Notes: a model not told the origin generated them from the letters alone. Shown: positions 42,241 to 51,234, counted from the stretch's first letter. The stretch is 64,000 nt of DNA from UBA8949 sp942493365 (GCA_942493365.1 OW818697.1:1426001-1490000); one strand, 5' to 3'. Made by a program: numbers and translations.

Positions 42241-42287
42241 TTGCGTCACTTAACGGCGCTGTGGTATGATGAAAGAACGATTGTTTG
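42241..42287 (+). promoter_or_regulatory. ruvCAB promoter with SOS box
   Basis: TTGCGT (42241-42246), an 18-base spacer and TATGAT (42265-42270) are followed by AGAACGATTGTTTG (42274-42287), an SOS-box variant. The box lies 4 bases past the -10, in the same position as at 1814. SOS control of ruv genes is well known. Confidence 0.65.
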
Positions 42288-42321
42288 ACTTACCGCTTTG
42301 AAAGGATCGACCACAAACCAC

Positions 42322-42825
42322 ATGATAGTAATGGGCATTGATCCGGGATATGCGATAACAGGTTATGGTCTGGTCGATTATCGAGCCAATCATTTTGAAT
42401 GTCTGGCCTTTGGCATCATTTCAACCAAGGCAGATTTGCCTTTTGAAAAACGGCTGTTGCGCATCGCCGAAGAACTCGAGCTGCTGATCACCGCCTGGCA
42501 GCCGCAGATCATGGCCGTTGAAGAGCTGTTTTTCAGCCGCAACACAACGACCGCGATCGGCGCTGCGCAGGGACGCGGCGTCGCGATCCTCAGTGGTGCG
42601 CGAGCGGGAATGGCAGTCTATGAATACACACCGATGCAAGTCAAATTGGCGGTCACCGGTTATGGTAAAGCCGAAAAGCAGCAGGTGCAGCAAATGGTCA
42701 AGGTCCTGCTCGGGCTCAAAGCGCCGCCCAAGCCCGATGACGCGGCCGACGCCCTGGCCGTCGCCATCTGCCATGCTCATTCGGGCAATCGCAGCGAAGC
42801 GCTGACTCGAGGAGGATATCAATAA
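42322..42825 (+). CDS. ruvC: Holliday junction resolvase RuvC
   Basis: The 167-residue endonuclease cuts Holliday junctions with RuvAB. Catalytic acids are visible: Asp7 in MGIDPGYA, Glu67/68 in AVEELFF, and the C-terminal pair in PDDAADALAVAICH. ATG 42322 is the best start for the conserved N-terminus, though the nearest Shine-Dalgarno (AAGGA) is about 14 bases away. An upstream TTG (42298) would overlap it. It shares one base with ruvA (TAATG) and heads a ruvC-ruvA-ruvB-queH operon behind a candidate SOS box. Confidence 0.95.
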   Translation: MIVMGIDPGYAITGYGLVDYRANHFECLAFGIISTKADLPFEKRLLRIAEELELLITAWQPQIMAVEELFFSRNTTTAIGAAQGRGVAILSGARAGMAVYEYTPMQVKLAVTGYGKAEKQQVQQMVKVLLGLKAPPKPDDAADALAVAICHAHSGNRSEALTRGGYQ

Positions 42826-43427
42826 TGTACGCCTACATTCGTGGAAAAATTGTTACCCGGCAAATGGATGGTCTGATCGTTGACAATCAGGGCATTGGTT
42901 ATCGGATCATGGCTGCCCCCGGCTTGCTGGAAAAATTCCCGGCCAAAGGGGAGGAGACCCTGGTTCACACCCATCTGTATGTTCGCGAAGATGTGCAAGC
43001 CTTGTATGGCTTTCCCACAGCAGAAGACCTGCGTTTGTTCGAGCTGCTGCTTTCGGTCAGCGGCATCGGACCCAAGGTCGCCAGTACAATTGTTGGCGCC
43101 TTGACGCCCAGCCAGTTTGCCATGGCGGTGATAACCGGTGATGTAAAAACCTTGACGCAGATCCGAGGCATCGGACGAAAGGGCGCCGAAAGATTGGTCC
43201 TGGAGCTCAAAGACAAGCTGAAGGGCGCTGAAATACCGGACATGATATCCCCAACCGGCCCTGTCGGTATTGTCAGCACACCGGTCCAGAGCGAAGCCAT
43301 CAATGCCCTGATGGTCCTGGGTTACACAGGATCTGAAGCCGTTCAAGCGGTGGTTGCTGTCTATGATCAGGACAACAGTCTGGAACAGATCATCAAGTTG
43401 GCATTGCGTCAGCTTGCGCACGGATAG
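42825..43427 (+). CDS. ruvA: Holliday junction DNA helicase subunit RuvA
   Basis: The 200-residue protein binds the four-way junction and loads RuvB. It begins MYAYIRGKIV, has the OB-fold domain I (about 1-62), tandem helix-hairpin-helix domain II with SGIGPKVAST and IRGIGRKGAERLVLELKDK, a variable linker and the small C-terminal domain III (about 153-200) that contacts RuvB. GGAGG lies 9 bases before ATG 42825. Confidence 0.97.
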   Translation: MYAYIRGKIVTRQMDGLIVDNQGIGYRIMAAPGLLEKFPAKGEETLVHTHLYVREDVQALYGFPTAEDLRLFELLLSVSGIGPKVASTIVGALTPSQFAMAVITGDVKTLTQIRGIGRKGAERLVLELKDKLKGAEIPDMISPTGPVGIVSTPVQSEAINALMVLGYTGSEAVQAVVAVYDQDNSLEQIIKLALRQLAHG

Positions 43428-43439
43428 GAAGGGAATCTT

Positions 43440-44555
43440 ATGGCATTTGCAGATTATAATGACGACGATCGGCTGATCGGCCGCGAACGGAAAAATGAGG
43501 ATAAAGACGAAGCCAGCCTGCGGCCAACGCAGTGGGCGGAGTATTTTGGCCAGAACAAAGTCAAAGAAAACCTCCAGGTTTTTATCGCCGCCGCGCGCCA
43601 GCGTGCGGAGGCCCTTGATCACGTCCTGCTATACGGTCCGCCGGGATTGGGCAAAACGACCATGGCTGGCATCATTGCCAACGAGCTGGGCGTCAGTCTC
43701 AAGATCACGACCGGGCCAGCCATCGAGAAACCGGGCGATCTGGCGGCTGTGCTGACCAATTTATCCGACCGTGACGTGCTGTTTATCGACGAGATTCACC
43801 GCCTCAACCGCAGCGTTGAGGAGATACTCTATCCGGCTATGGAAGATTATGCGCTGGATATCATGATCGGCAAAGGGCCCAGCGCGCGCTCAATTCGCTT
43901 GGATTTGCCGCACTTCACGCTGATTGGCGCCACAACCCGCGCCGGCTTACTGACCGCGCCGCTGCGCGACCGTTTTGGCATGATTAACCGACTGGAATTG
44001 TATTCACCGGACGAAATCAGCCAGATTCTGCAGCGCGATGCCGCCATCCTCAAAATTGGCATTGATGCTGCCGGTATGCGGATCATCGCCGGCCGCTGCC
44101 GCGGCACCCCACGTATCGCCATTCGCATGCTCAAGCGCATGCGCGACTTTGCGCAGATTCGCGGGACCGGCGTAATTGACGGTGCAATTGCCGAATTTGG
44201 CTTGAAAGCACTGGACATCGATGCCATCGGACTGGATGCCATCGACCGCAAAATGATGAACAACATGGTCAGCATGTTCAACGGTGGCCCGGTTGGCTTG
44301 GACACCTTGGCCGCTTGCACAGGCGAAGACCCGGTGACGATTGAGGATGTCTACGAACCGTATTTAATGCAAATCGGCTTTCTGGCCAAAACCCCGCGTG
44401 GCCGCGTGCTGACCCGTCTGGGCTGGGAGCACCTGGGCATGCTCTGCCCGCCGCAATATGATCGCAAGCTCAAAGGCCTGGGCCATATGTTGACTGGAAA
44501 TGTTACCCCCGAACAACAGCTGGCGCTGGACCTGGAAATAGACGGCAGCCCGTGA
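43440..44555 (+). CDS. ruvB: Holliday junction branch migration ATPase RuvB
   Basis: The 371-residue AAA+ motor has Walker A LLYGPPGLGKTT, Walker B DVLFIDEIHR, sensor 1 IGATTRAGLL, the arginine finger region APLRDRFG and the C-terminal winged helix with TPRGRVLTRLGWEHLG. It is about 35 residues longer than many RuvB proteins, mainly from the N-terminal acidic leader and a C-terminal tail. It starts 12 bases after ruvA and overlaps queH by 4 bases. Confidence 0.97.
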   Translation: MAFADYNDDDRLIGRERKNEDKDEASLRPTQWAEYFGQNKVKENLQVFIAAARQRAEALDHVLLYGPPGLGKTTMAGIIANELGVSLKITTGPAIEKPGDLAAVLTNLSDRDVLFIDEIHRLNRSVEEILYPAMEDYALDIMIGKGPSARSIRLDLPHFTLIGATTRAGLLTAPLRDRFGMINRLELYSPDEISQILQRDAAILKIGIDAAGMRIIAGRCRGTPRIAIRMLKRMRDFAQIRGTGVIDGAIAEFGLKALDIDAIGLDAIDRKMMNNMVSMFNGGPVGLDTLAACTGEDPVTIEDVYEPYLMQIGFLAKTPRGRVLTRLGWEHLGMLCPPQYDRKLKGLGHMLTGNVTPEQQLALDLEIDGSP

Positions 44556-45154
44556 ACGCCCAGTATGACATTCTCATGCACGCCTGCTGCGGACCCTGCC
44601 TGGAATGGCCGGCGAATCAGCTGATGCAGGAGGGCAGCCGCCTGCTGGTTTGGTATTACAATCCCAATGTGCAGCCGCTGGTGGAGAATCAGCGGCGCGC
44701 GGACAATCTCAGGCTGCTGACCCAGCGGCTGCGCTTGGATTGCCTGATCGAATCTGGCTGTGAGCCTGAGGTTTGGCAAAGCTGGCAGGACGCAGAAGAA
44801 AGCCGTTGCCAGATGTGTTACCGACGACGTTTGCAGGCGGCGGCTGAGAAGGCCCGCGATCTGGGCATCCCAGCCTTTTCGACGTCGCTTCTGGTCAGTC
44901 CTTATCAGGACCAGGCAGCAATACTAGCCATCGGCCAGGCTGCGGCTGTCGCTGCCGGCGTGGCTTTCATCGGACGGGATTTTCGCGCGGGCTACCGACA
45001 AGGGCAGCAAATGGCACGCGAGGATGGCCTCTATCGTCAGAAATATTGCGGCTGTCTGCCGTCACTGGAGCAGTCGGACTTTAAAGCGAAAATCAAACAT
45101 GATCTTGAGGTTCTTTCAGGGCTACCAGCAGAGTTTGATAACGATCATAAATAA
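44552..45154 (+). CDS. queH: Epoxyqueuosine reductase QueH
   Basis: The 200-residue protein (DUF208/QueH family) reduces epoxyqueuosine to queuosine in tRNA, replacing QueG. Cysteine motifs for the iron-sulfur cluster are present: HACCGPC near the N-terminus, SRCQMCYRRR near residue 90 and YCGCLPS near 170. GTG 44552 overlaps the ruvB stop codon by 4 bases, so it is translationally coupled to the ruv genes. Its end overlaps the end of rqcH on the other strand by 62 bases. Confidence 0.92.
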   Translation: MNAQYDILMHACCGPCLEWPANQLMQEGSRLLVWYYNPNVQPLVENQRRADNLRLLTQRLRLDCLIESGCEPEVWQSWQDAEESRCQMCYRRRLQAAAEKARDLGIPAFSTSLLVSPYQDQAAILAIGQAAAVAAGVAFIGRDFRAGYRQGQQMAREDGLYRQKYCGCLPSLEQSDFKAKIKHDLEVLSGLPAEFDNDHK

Positions 45155-47009
45155 CCTTGCCGGGCCGCGCGCCGGCTGGTTTGCGCACATGGCTGACCGG
45201 GCAGTAATCGACGGCCACCTTGAGCAGGCTGCCAGCGCCAACGGTCAAATCTTTGTATTCGGCGGTGGTGGCGGCGGCTTTGGAAAACCAGGCAGCGATT
45301 TGGGCTGCCTCGAGCAGGGTTTGTTCCGGCACCGCCTGTCGGTTGGCGCGGATGATGACATGGGTGCCGGGCATTTTTTGGACGTGCAGCCAGATATCGT
45401 CATTTTGCGCGGTTTTTAGCGTTAACTGATCGTTTTGCAGGTTGTTGCGGCCGACCAGGATCTGCAGCCCGTCTGAGCTGGTGTACTGGCGTGGCGGCAG
45501 CGCTTCCTGGCGCGGCGCGCCCTTGCTTTTTTCACCGCGGCCGTGCGCGCCCTTGACCTGGCGTTTGTTGCGGCTGCCGGGTTTGCCGGGCTGCTGACGC
45601 GAGGCTTCACGAACGGCCGCCGCCAGTTCGGCTGCCTTCTGGCGACGGGTTTTGCCGTCGCTGATCAGGCCGGCAGCGGCAATTTCCTGGCGCAGCGCTG
45701 TGATGTCATCGCTTGTACTGACCATAGCCAGCGCATTGCTCAGACTTTCCAGCCAGTCAATATCCTGACGATCTTCGACCGCAAAACGGCTGCCGTTTTC
45801 AAAGCGGGTCTTGGCTTTGGCATAGAGCTTGAAATAGCGCTGGGCATTTTGCGGTAAGGATAGATTTGCTTGCAGGGGTATCAGGACAATGGGCTGATTT
45901 TCTTCGTAATAATTGACTGCTGGCAACGTTGTTTCGCTGGGTGCAATCGACATATTGGCCAGGATCAGTTCGCCGAAAAGGCGGTATTGTTCACGATTTT
46001 CGCCGTCGCGCCGGTCGTTTTCGTGGATCAGCAGTTTTTTGTGGGCATGTTCCAACTGGTTACCGATGATTTTTTCCAGCGATTGCTTTTTTTGCCGCAA
46101 GGTGTTTTGACGACTGCGTTCCAGATAGAAGAGCTCCATAGCCGCTGAAACAGACGCTGCAGGCTTTTGCCAGGCATAAGCCTGCAGCGGAAGCGCATGA
46201 AAATCGATCGGGATCTGAGCTTTGGGGTCGTCGTAAAAAGTCGATGGCGCAAAGTTTTCGCGCAATATTGTTTGCATCAGGCTACGCAGAGCGTTATCCA
46301 GGGCGGTATGTTGTGAAGCATCCAACTGGCTCGGTTTGAGGCGAGGATCAAGGCCGGCGCGGCTGGCCAGATCGCGGCAAAGCTGCGGTGAAAAACCCTG
46401 GAGCGTCTCTAAAAATGCCTTTTCGAGGTTGAGTGATTCTACAGCCGGACTCAGCCAGACCTGACCGTTGTCCAGGCAATCCAGCGCCGCCTGCGGGGTC
46501 AGCTTGTGCTGCGCCGGCGGCAGGACGTAGGCGCGCGCCGGCATGACTTCGCGCACGCGGCTGATCGACTGATCGATGTGCAGGATGGCGTCGTGGATGC
46601 GTCCCTCGTGATTAAGCAGGATGATGTTGCTGTGGCGCCCCATGATCTCAACGATCAGCCGCTTTTCCAGACGGTCGCCCAGTTCGTTGACCGACGAGAA
46701 GCGCAACTGAAAAATGCGTTCGTAGCCCGGCGTCGTGATTTCGATCAAGCGGGCGCCAGCCAGAAATTTGCGCAGCAGCATACAAAACATCGGCGGTTCG
46801 CTGGGATTTTCGCGGCTCTCGGCCGTCAGATGCAGGCGCGGCGTGGCTGGGTTGGCCGAGAGCAGCAGGCGCAGATTTTCGCCGCCCTGCCGAAAAAGCA
46901 GTACGATGTCAAAGCGATCAGGCTGATAGATCCGATCCAGCCGGGCTTCGGCAAGACGTGTATTCAGTTCGGCCGCCAGGCACTTGGCGGTAATTCCGTC
47001 TAATGGCAT
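45093..47009 (-). CDS. rqcH: Rqc2 homologue RqcH (NFACT family)
   Basis: The 638-residue protein binds obstructed large ribosomal subunits and recruits Ala-tRNA to add degron tails. It has the NFACT-N domain (about residues 1-180, MPLDGITAKCLAAELN), HhH and coiled-coil middle regions (about 190-430), a basic linker (KPGSRNKRQVKGAHGRG) and the C-terminal NFACT-R domain (about 510-620) with VGRNNLQNDQLT and DIWLHVQKMPGTHVII. Members were once annotated as fibronectin-binding. It lies beside tmRNA-independent genes, but this genome also has tmRNA at 3.2 kb, so both ribosome rescue routes are present. Confidence 0.93.
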   Translation of the reverse strand: MPLDGITAKCLAAELNTRLAEARLDRIYQPDRFDIVLLFRQGGENLRLLLSANPATPRLHLTAESRENPSEPPMFCMLLRKFLAGARLIEITTPGYERIFQLRFSSVNELGDRLEKRLIVEIMGRHSNIILLNHEGRIHDAILHIDQSISRVREVMPARAYVLPPAQHKLTPQAALDCLDNGQVWLSPAVESLNLEKAFLETLQGFSPQLCRDLASRAGLDPRLKPSQLDASQHTALDNALRSLMQTILRENFAPSTFYDDPKAQIPIDFHALPLQAYAWQKPAASVSAAMELFYLERSRQNTLRQKKQSLEKIIGNQLEHAHKKLLIHENDRRDGENREQYRLFGELILANMSIAPSETTLPAVNYYEENQPIVLIPLQANLSLPQNAQRYFKLYAKAKTRFENGSRFAVEDRQDIDWLESLSNALAMVSTSDDITALRQEIAAAGLISDGKTRRQKAAELAAAVREASRQQPGKPGSRNKRQVKGAHGRGEKSKGAPRQEALPPRQYTSSDGLQILVGRNNLQNDQLTLKTAQNDDIWLHVQKMPGTHVIIRANRQAVPEQTLLEAAQIAAWFSKAAATTAEYKDLTVGAGSLLKVAVDYCPVSHVRKPAGARPGKVIYDRYQTLLVALKEPQDHV

Positions 47010-47058
47010 GAGATCCCTCCACTTAACCGCCTCAGTATATCATATTCTGCTGAAAACC

Positions 47059-47087
47059 TTGAGGTCGTTGGACAAGACCGTTATACT
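47059..47087 (+). promoter_or_regulatory. Promoter of the small membrane protein gene
   Basis: TTGAGG (47059-47064), 17 bases and TATACT (47082-47087) lie 25 bases before ATG 47113. Confidence 0.5.
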
Positions 47088-47112
47088 TAGATGAAAAGGA
47101 AGGTGGATCACC

Positions 47113-47364
47113 ATGTCGGCCAAAACAACAGCCAAAAGCCGTTCGCGAAAAAGCAAGTCTTTGCTGGCCAATATCATGGAGCTGGCCAGCATGACCTTCT
47201 GGGGCCGTGTTTTGATCGGCGTCTTGATCGCCGCCGCGCTGACGGCAATCAACATTTTGCTGTCCAACAATGATTTTGACCTATTCTATTTGATGGCTGG
47301 CGTGGAAATGGTTATCGCCGCCATCGTGGTCTGGATTCGGTTTCTACTGCGCAAAGACCGCTGA
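47113..47364 (+). CDS. Small two-segment membrane protein (83 aa), function unknown
   Basis: The N-terminal 20 residues are basic and Ser/Lys-rich. Two hydrophobic segments follow (about 33-52 and 58-77), separated by an acidic turn (NNDFDLF). I recognise no family. ATG 47113 has GGAAGGTGG upstream and a promoter at 47059. The basic end should face the cytoplasm, giving a hairpin topology. Its stop lies 13 bases before the convergent tiny gamma-subunit-like gene. Confidence 0.65.
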   Translation: MSAKTTAKSRSRKSKSLLANIMELASMTFWGRVLIGVLIAAALTAINILLSNNDFDLFYLMAGVEMVIAAIVVWIRFLLRKDR

Positions 47365-47377
47365 AGAGGGGCCTTGG

Positions 47378-47518
47378 CTATTCATGCCCTTTGTCGGTCT
47401 TCTGGAGCACTTTAATTGTGACAAAGAAAAGCACCAACACCAGAAAGACACCGAGCAAGCCAGCGCCAGCGACAAACAAGCCTTGGGTGATAATATCCGC
47501 AGTTTTCAAAAATTCCAT
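47378..47518 (-). CDS. Tiny OadG-like gamma subunit of a Na+-pumping decarboxylase (46 aa)
   Basis: A 46-residue frame from ATG 47518 (AGGAG 7 bases upstream) to TAG at 47378 encodes one transmembrane segment (about 10-34: GLFVAGAGLLGVFLVLVLFF) and a short charged tail. Gamma subunits (OadG/MmdC-like) have this layout but are usually longer. It begins 15 bases after the beta-subunit gene, so the two form one transcript. The assignment rests on position, topology and the GxFLVLxLF pattern. Confidence 0.75.
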   Translation of the reverse strand: MEFLKTADIITQGLFVAGAGLLGVFLVLVLFFVTIKVLQKTDKGHE

Positions 47519-47533
47519 ATTAATCTCCTTGTA

Positions 47534-48730
47534 TCATGAACCGGTTAAGGTCATGGTCACCAGCATAATCACCAAACCACCGGCGACGATCGATCCCAAT
47601 TGCCCTGCAACATTGGCGCTGATCGACTGCATGAGGATGAAGTTGCTGGGGTCTTCCTGCTTGGCCATCTTCTGGATGACACGCGCCGACATAGGGAAGG
47701 CCGAGATACCGGCGGCACCGATCATCGGATTGACCTTGCGCCGCAGGAAAAGGTTGAGAAATTTGGCAAACAGCACACCACCGGCCGTATCAAAGATGAA
47801 GGCGAACAGCCCGAGCGCCATGATGGCGGCCGTATCCCACTGAATAAAATCGGCGCCGATCATGGTTGAACCGATGGTCAGACCCAAAAGTATGGTAACC
47901 AGATTGGACAGCTCGTTTTGGGCGGTTTTGGACAGTCGTTCCAGCACGCCGCATTCGCGGATCAAATTGCCGAACATCAGCGATCCGACCAGGGGCACGC
48001 TCATTGGCACGATGATGCCGGCGATGACCGTGATGGCAATCGGGAAGATGATCTTGACCGTGCGACCGACTTTCTCTTCCTGATAATCCATGCGGATCAG
48101 CCGTTCTTTTTTGCTGGTCAGCAGACGCACGACCGGTGGCTGGATGATCGGCACCAGCGCCATATAGGAATAGGCCGCGACCGAGATCGGACCGATGTAC
48201 TGTTTGAGCTCGAACAGATTGGCGACATAAAGCGTGGTCGGGCCGTCAGCCGCGCCGATGATGCCGATGGCGGCGGCCAGCTTGATTTGCGTGTCATGAT
48301 CGACAACGCCGATCAGCGGCAGTAAAAACAGGGCGACGATGAAGGTGATGAAGATGCCAAACTGCGCCGCGGCGCCAAAGAAAATCATGAAGGGGTTCTT
48401 CAGCAGCGGCGTGAAATCGATCATGGCACCGATGGCGATAAAAATAAGAATGGGGAAAAGCTCGTTGGCGATGCCAAAGTTGAACAGCACCTTGAGAAAG
48501 CCCGGCTCGGCATCGGTGCCGATGACAGCCGCGAAACCGGAAATGACCGGCGGCAGGTTGGCCAGGATGGCGCCGAAACCGATCGGCAGCAGCAGCGCCG
48601 GCTCGTAATCTTTGGCGATGGCCAAGTAGATCAGGATGCCGGCGATCAGGAACATTGCCAGCGAACGCAGACCGTCGGCCGTGCCAAAATAGGTCACGCC
48701 GCTGAAGAGATTTTGCAGTAATTCAATCAT
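47534..48730 (-). CDS. Sodium-ion-translocating decarboxylase beta subunit
   Basis: The 398-residue membrane protein has nine or more hydrophobic segments. Motifs of OadB/GcdB/MmdB are present: GFGAILANLPP near residue 50, PILIFIAIGAMIDFTPLL, AAAIGIIGAADGPTTLYVANLF (the region with the decarboxylation/Na+-site Asp) and a C-terminal NPMIGAAGISAFPMSARV. It couples decarboxylation of biotin-bound CO2 to Na+ export. No carboxyltransferase alpha or biotin-carrier subunit lies in the window, so the substrate (oxaloacetate, methylmalonyl-CoA or glutaconyl-CoA) cannot be set. It lies 15 bases before the small gamma-like gene. Confidence 0.92.
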   Translation of the reverse strand: MIELLQNLFSGVTYFGTADGLRSLAMFLIAGILIYLAIAKDYEPALLLPIGFGAILANLPPVISGFAAVIGTDAEPGFLKVLFNFGIANELFPILIFIAIGAMIDFTPLLKNPFMIFFGAAAQFGIFITFIVALFLLPLIGVVDHDTQIKLAAAIGIIGAADGPTTLYVANLFELKQYIGPISVAAYSYMALVPIIQPPVVRLLTSKKERLIRMDYQEEKVGRTVKIIFPIAITVIAGIIVPMSVPLVGSLMFGNLIRECGVLERLSKTAQNELSNLVTILLGLTIGSTMIGADFIQWDTAAIMALGLFAFIFDTAGGVLFAKFLNLFLRRKVNPMIGAAGISAFPMSARVIQKMAKQEDPSNFILMQSISANVAGQLGSIVAGGLVIMLVTMTLTGS

Positions 48731-48744
48731 AGGTCAGCCTCTTT

Positions 48745-49974
48745 TCAATCTGTCGGGTTTTGATCGTCGCGGTATTTGTCGAGAAGTTTCCGGATTTTTT
48801 CGGTCGGATCCATCAGGCTGGACAGCGAGGCGTCATGATTGATGGCGTCGATGAGCAGCGCGACAAATTTGGCCATGTTGACATCACAGAACCATGGCGA
48901 TGCCAGCAGCTCAGGTGTCCGATAAACGAGGTTGGTCGCGAAAACCTTGCTGATACTGCCCTCTGCGTAGGCTTGGTGGAAATGTTCGAGCCCGTCGGTA
49001 AAAAGGCCAAAGGTGACGGCGGCAAAGATGCGACCGGCCTTACGTTCCTTGAGTTCGCGCGCCAGATCGAGTATCGACTCGCCCGAGGAAATCATGTCGT
49101 CAACAACCAGAATATCCATGCCTTCGACCGATTCACCGAGAAACTCGTGCGCGAGAATCGGGTTGCGGCCGTTGACCACCTGAGTATAATCGCGGCGTTT
49201 GTAGAAAGTGCCCAGCGGCACACCCAGCATCGACGCGTAATACATGGCGCGGGTGATGCCGCCCTCGTCAGGGCTAACCACCATCAGGCGGCCTTCTGAG
49301 ATGTTGAGGTCAGGAATGCAGTTGATCATACCCTTGATGATCTGGTAGGCCGAAGGGATGCTCTCAAAGCCGCTGATCGGGATGGCATTGGCTACACGGT
49401 CGTCATGCGCATCAAAAGTGATGATGTTGGCGACGCCGAGGCTGTACAGTTCATTGAGCATGTAGGCGCAGTCCAACGATTCGCGTGTGTTGCGTTTGTG
49501 CTGGCGGCTCTCGTAAAGGAAGGGCATGATGACATTGATCCGCCGCGAGCGGCCGCCGTTGGCCAGGATGACCCGCTTGAGATCCTGATAATGGTCATCG
49601 GGACTCATGTGGTTGGTGCAGCCGAACATCTTGTATGTACACGAAAAGTTGACGACGTCGGAGATGATGAAGACGTCGTGACCGCGGACGGTGTCGACGA
49701 TGACGGCTTTGCCTTCGCCGGATGAGAAGCGCGGGTTGTTGACCTTGATCCGATAATCCTGTCGAATGAAGCCAGGATATAGTTTGCCGATTTCTGGTTT
49801 GATTTCCAGATATTCCTTGCGGCGCCGGCCCAGATAGTAATTGACCCGGTCGGCAAAATCCGCGCTGCCGATCAGCGGAATGATCCCAACCGGACCAATC
49901 GGCGCCATCAGGTTGTCGCCGTACTGATTGTAAATATAGTAGCTCTTGTCATCTGCGGTTTGGGGTATCAGCAT
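48745..49974 (-). CDS. Ribose-phosphate pyrophosphokinase (PRPP synthetase), paralogue 2
   Basis: The 409-residue protein is longer than classic Prs (about 315) because of an extended N-terminal part. The PRPP-binding loop is DILVVDDMISSGES, the catalytic flexible loop contains YKRRDYTQVVNGRN, and ITFDAHDDRV holds the Mg-ATP His/Asp. It would make PRPP from ribose-5-phosphate and ATP. ATG 49974 follows AAGGAGG. It lies 42 bases after paralogue 1 and about 15 bases before the Na+-pump beta gene, so all four genes may be one operon. The two paralogues share the same layout but differ in both key loops. Confidence 0.88.
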   Translation of the reverse strand: MLIPQTADDKSYYIYNQYGDNLMAPIGPVGIIPLIGSADFADRVNYYLGRRRKEYLEIKPEIGKLYPGFIRQDYRIKVNNPRFSSGEGKAVIVDTVRGHDVFIISDVVNFSCTYKMFGCTNHMSPDDHYQDLKRVILANGGRSRRINVIMPFLYESRQHKRNTRESLDCAYMLNELYSLGVANIITFDAHDDRVANAIPISGFESIPSAYQIIKGMINCIPDLNISEGRLMVVSPDEGGITRAMYYASMLGVPLGTFYKRRDYTQVVNGRNPILAHEFLGESVEGMDILVVDDMISSGESILDLARELKERKAGRIFAAVTFGLFTDGLEHFHQAYAEGSISKVFATNLVYRTPELLASPWFCDVNMAKFVALLIDAINHDASLSSLMDPTEKIRKLLDKYRDDQNPTD

Positions 49975-50016
49975 GATGATCCTCCTTGAAAATAAGCGGA
50001 ATGGCACGGCACGATT

Positions 50017-51234
50017 TCAGGACAAGCGGCGTTTGTAGTAATCCAGCAGTTTTTGGATTTTTTCGGTCGGATTGATCAGCTTGGACAGTGAGGCATCGTG
50101 ATTGATGGCGTCGATTAAAAGTGCCACGAAGCGCGACATATCGACTTCCACGAACCAAGGCGCATTTTGCAGCTCAGGCCGACGATAAATGAGATTGGTC
50201 GAGAAGACCTTGTCGATGATGCCCTTTTGATGGGCTTCGTTGATTTCCTGGAGGCCGGAGGTAAATTGTGAAAAAGTCGCCGCGCAGAAAATCCGCCGCG
50301 CGCCGTTGGCTTTGAGTTCGCGGGCCACCCGGATGATACTGTCGCCGGTCACGATCATGTCGTCGACCAGCAAAACATCCAGTCCGCGGACATCCTCACC
50401 GAGAAACTCCAGGCCGACGATGGGGTTGCGGCCTTGTACGGTCTGATGATAATCGCGGCGGCGGTAGAAAATGCCGAGCGGTACTTCCAGCATCGACGCA
50501 TAATACATGGCGCGTGATACGCCGGTTTCGTCTGGACTGACCACCATAAAATGACCGTCGTCCAGCTTGAGGTCGGGCACGGCATGGATCATGGCCTCAA
50601 TAATCTGGTAGGAGGAAGTCAGGCTTTCCATGTTGTGCGTCGGCACCGAATTGGCAATCCGGCCGTCATGCGCTTCAAAGGTCAAAAAACTTTTAATGCC
50701 AAGGGCAAACAGCTCGTGCAGCATATTGGAACAGTCCAGCGATTCACGCGCCGTCCGGTGGTACTGGCGGCCTTCATAAAGATAAGGCATAATTAGATTA
50801 ATGCGGCGAGCGGTGCCGCTGGCGGCCAGGATGATACGGATCAAGTCATGATACTGATCATCGGGGCTCATGGTGACGTTCTCACCGTACCGCTCGTAAT
50901 GGCAGTCATAATTCAGCACATCGGTGATGATAAAAAGATCGTGGCCGCGGACCGTCTGGGTGATGATCGCCTTGCCCTCACCCGAGGAGTAGCGCGGCGT
51001 GCTGACCGGGATGCGAAAATCGGCCCGCATAAATCCAGGGTTGTGCACCAGATCAGGATGACGGGCCAGATAGATGGAACGACGATTGCGCAGGAAGTAG
51101 TTGACTGAGTCGGAAAAGTCTTTGGAAAGGTTGTGTGCGATGATGCCGATCGGACCGATCGGTTCCATGGTGTTGTCACCGTACTGATTATAGATATAAT
51201 AGTTCTTGTCATCCGTATGGCGCGGTACTGACAT
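50017..51234 (-). CDS. Ribose-phosphate pyrophosphokinase (PRPP synthetase), paralogue 1
   Basis: The 405-residue protein aligns end to end with paralogue 2 (both start near DDKxYYIYNQYGDN and end near INHDASLSxLxxPTEKIxKLLD). The PRPP loop is DVLLVDDMIVTGDS, closer to the canonical DDMIDTGGT type. The flexible loop is YRRRDYHQTVQGRN, and TFEAHDGRI replaces FDAHDDRV. It is the first gene of the operon. ATG 51234 follows GGGGGA. It may be the main catalytic copy, with the other regulatory, or both may form a mixed hexamer; this is inference. Confidence 0.88.
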   Translation of the reverse strand: MSVPRHTDDKNYYIYNQYGDNTMEPIGPIGIIAHNLSKDFSDSVNYFLRNRRSIYLARHPDLVHNPGFMRADFRIPVSTPRYSSGEGKAIITQTVRGHDLFIITDVLNYDCHYERYGENVTMSPDDQYHDLIRIILAASGTARRINLIMPYLYEGRQYHRTARESLDCSNMLHELFALGIKSFLTFEAHDGRIANSVPTHNMESLTSSYQIIEAMIHAVPDLKLDDGHFMVVSPDETGVSRAMYYASMLEVPLGIFYRRRDYHQTVQGRNPIVGLEFLGEDVRGLDVLLVDDMIVTGDSIIRVARELKANGARRIFCAATFSQFTSGLQEINEAHQKGIIDKVFSTNLIYRRPELQNAPWFVEVDMSRFVALLIDAINHDASLSKLINPTEKIQKLLDYYKRRLS

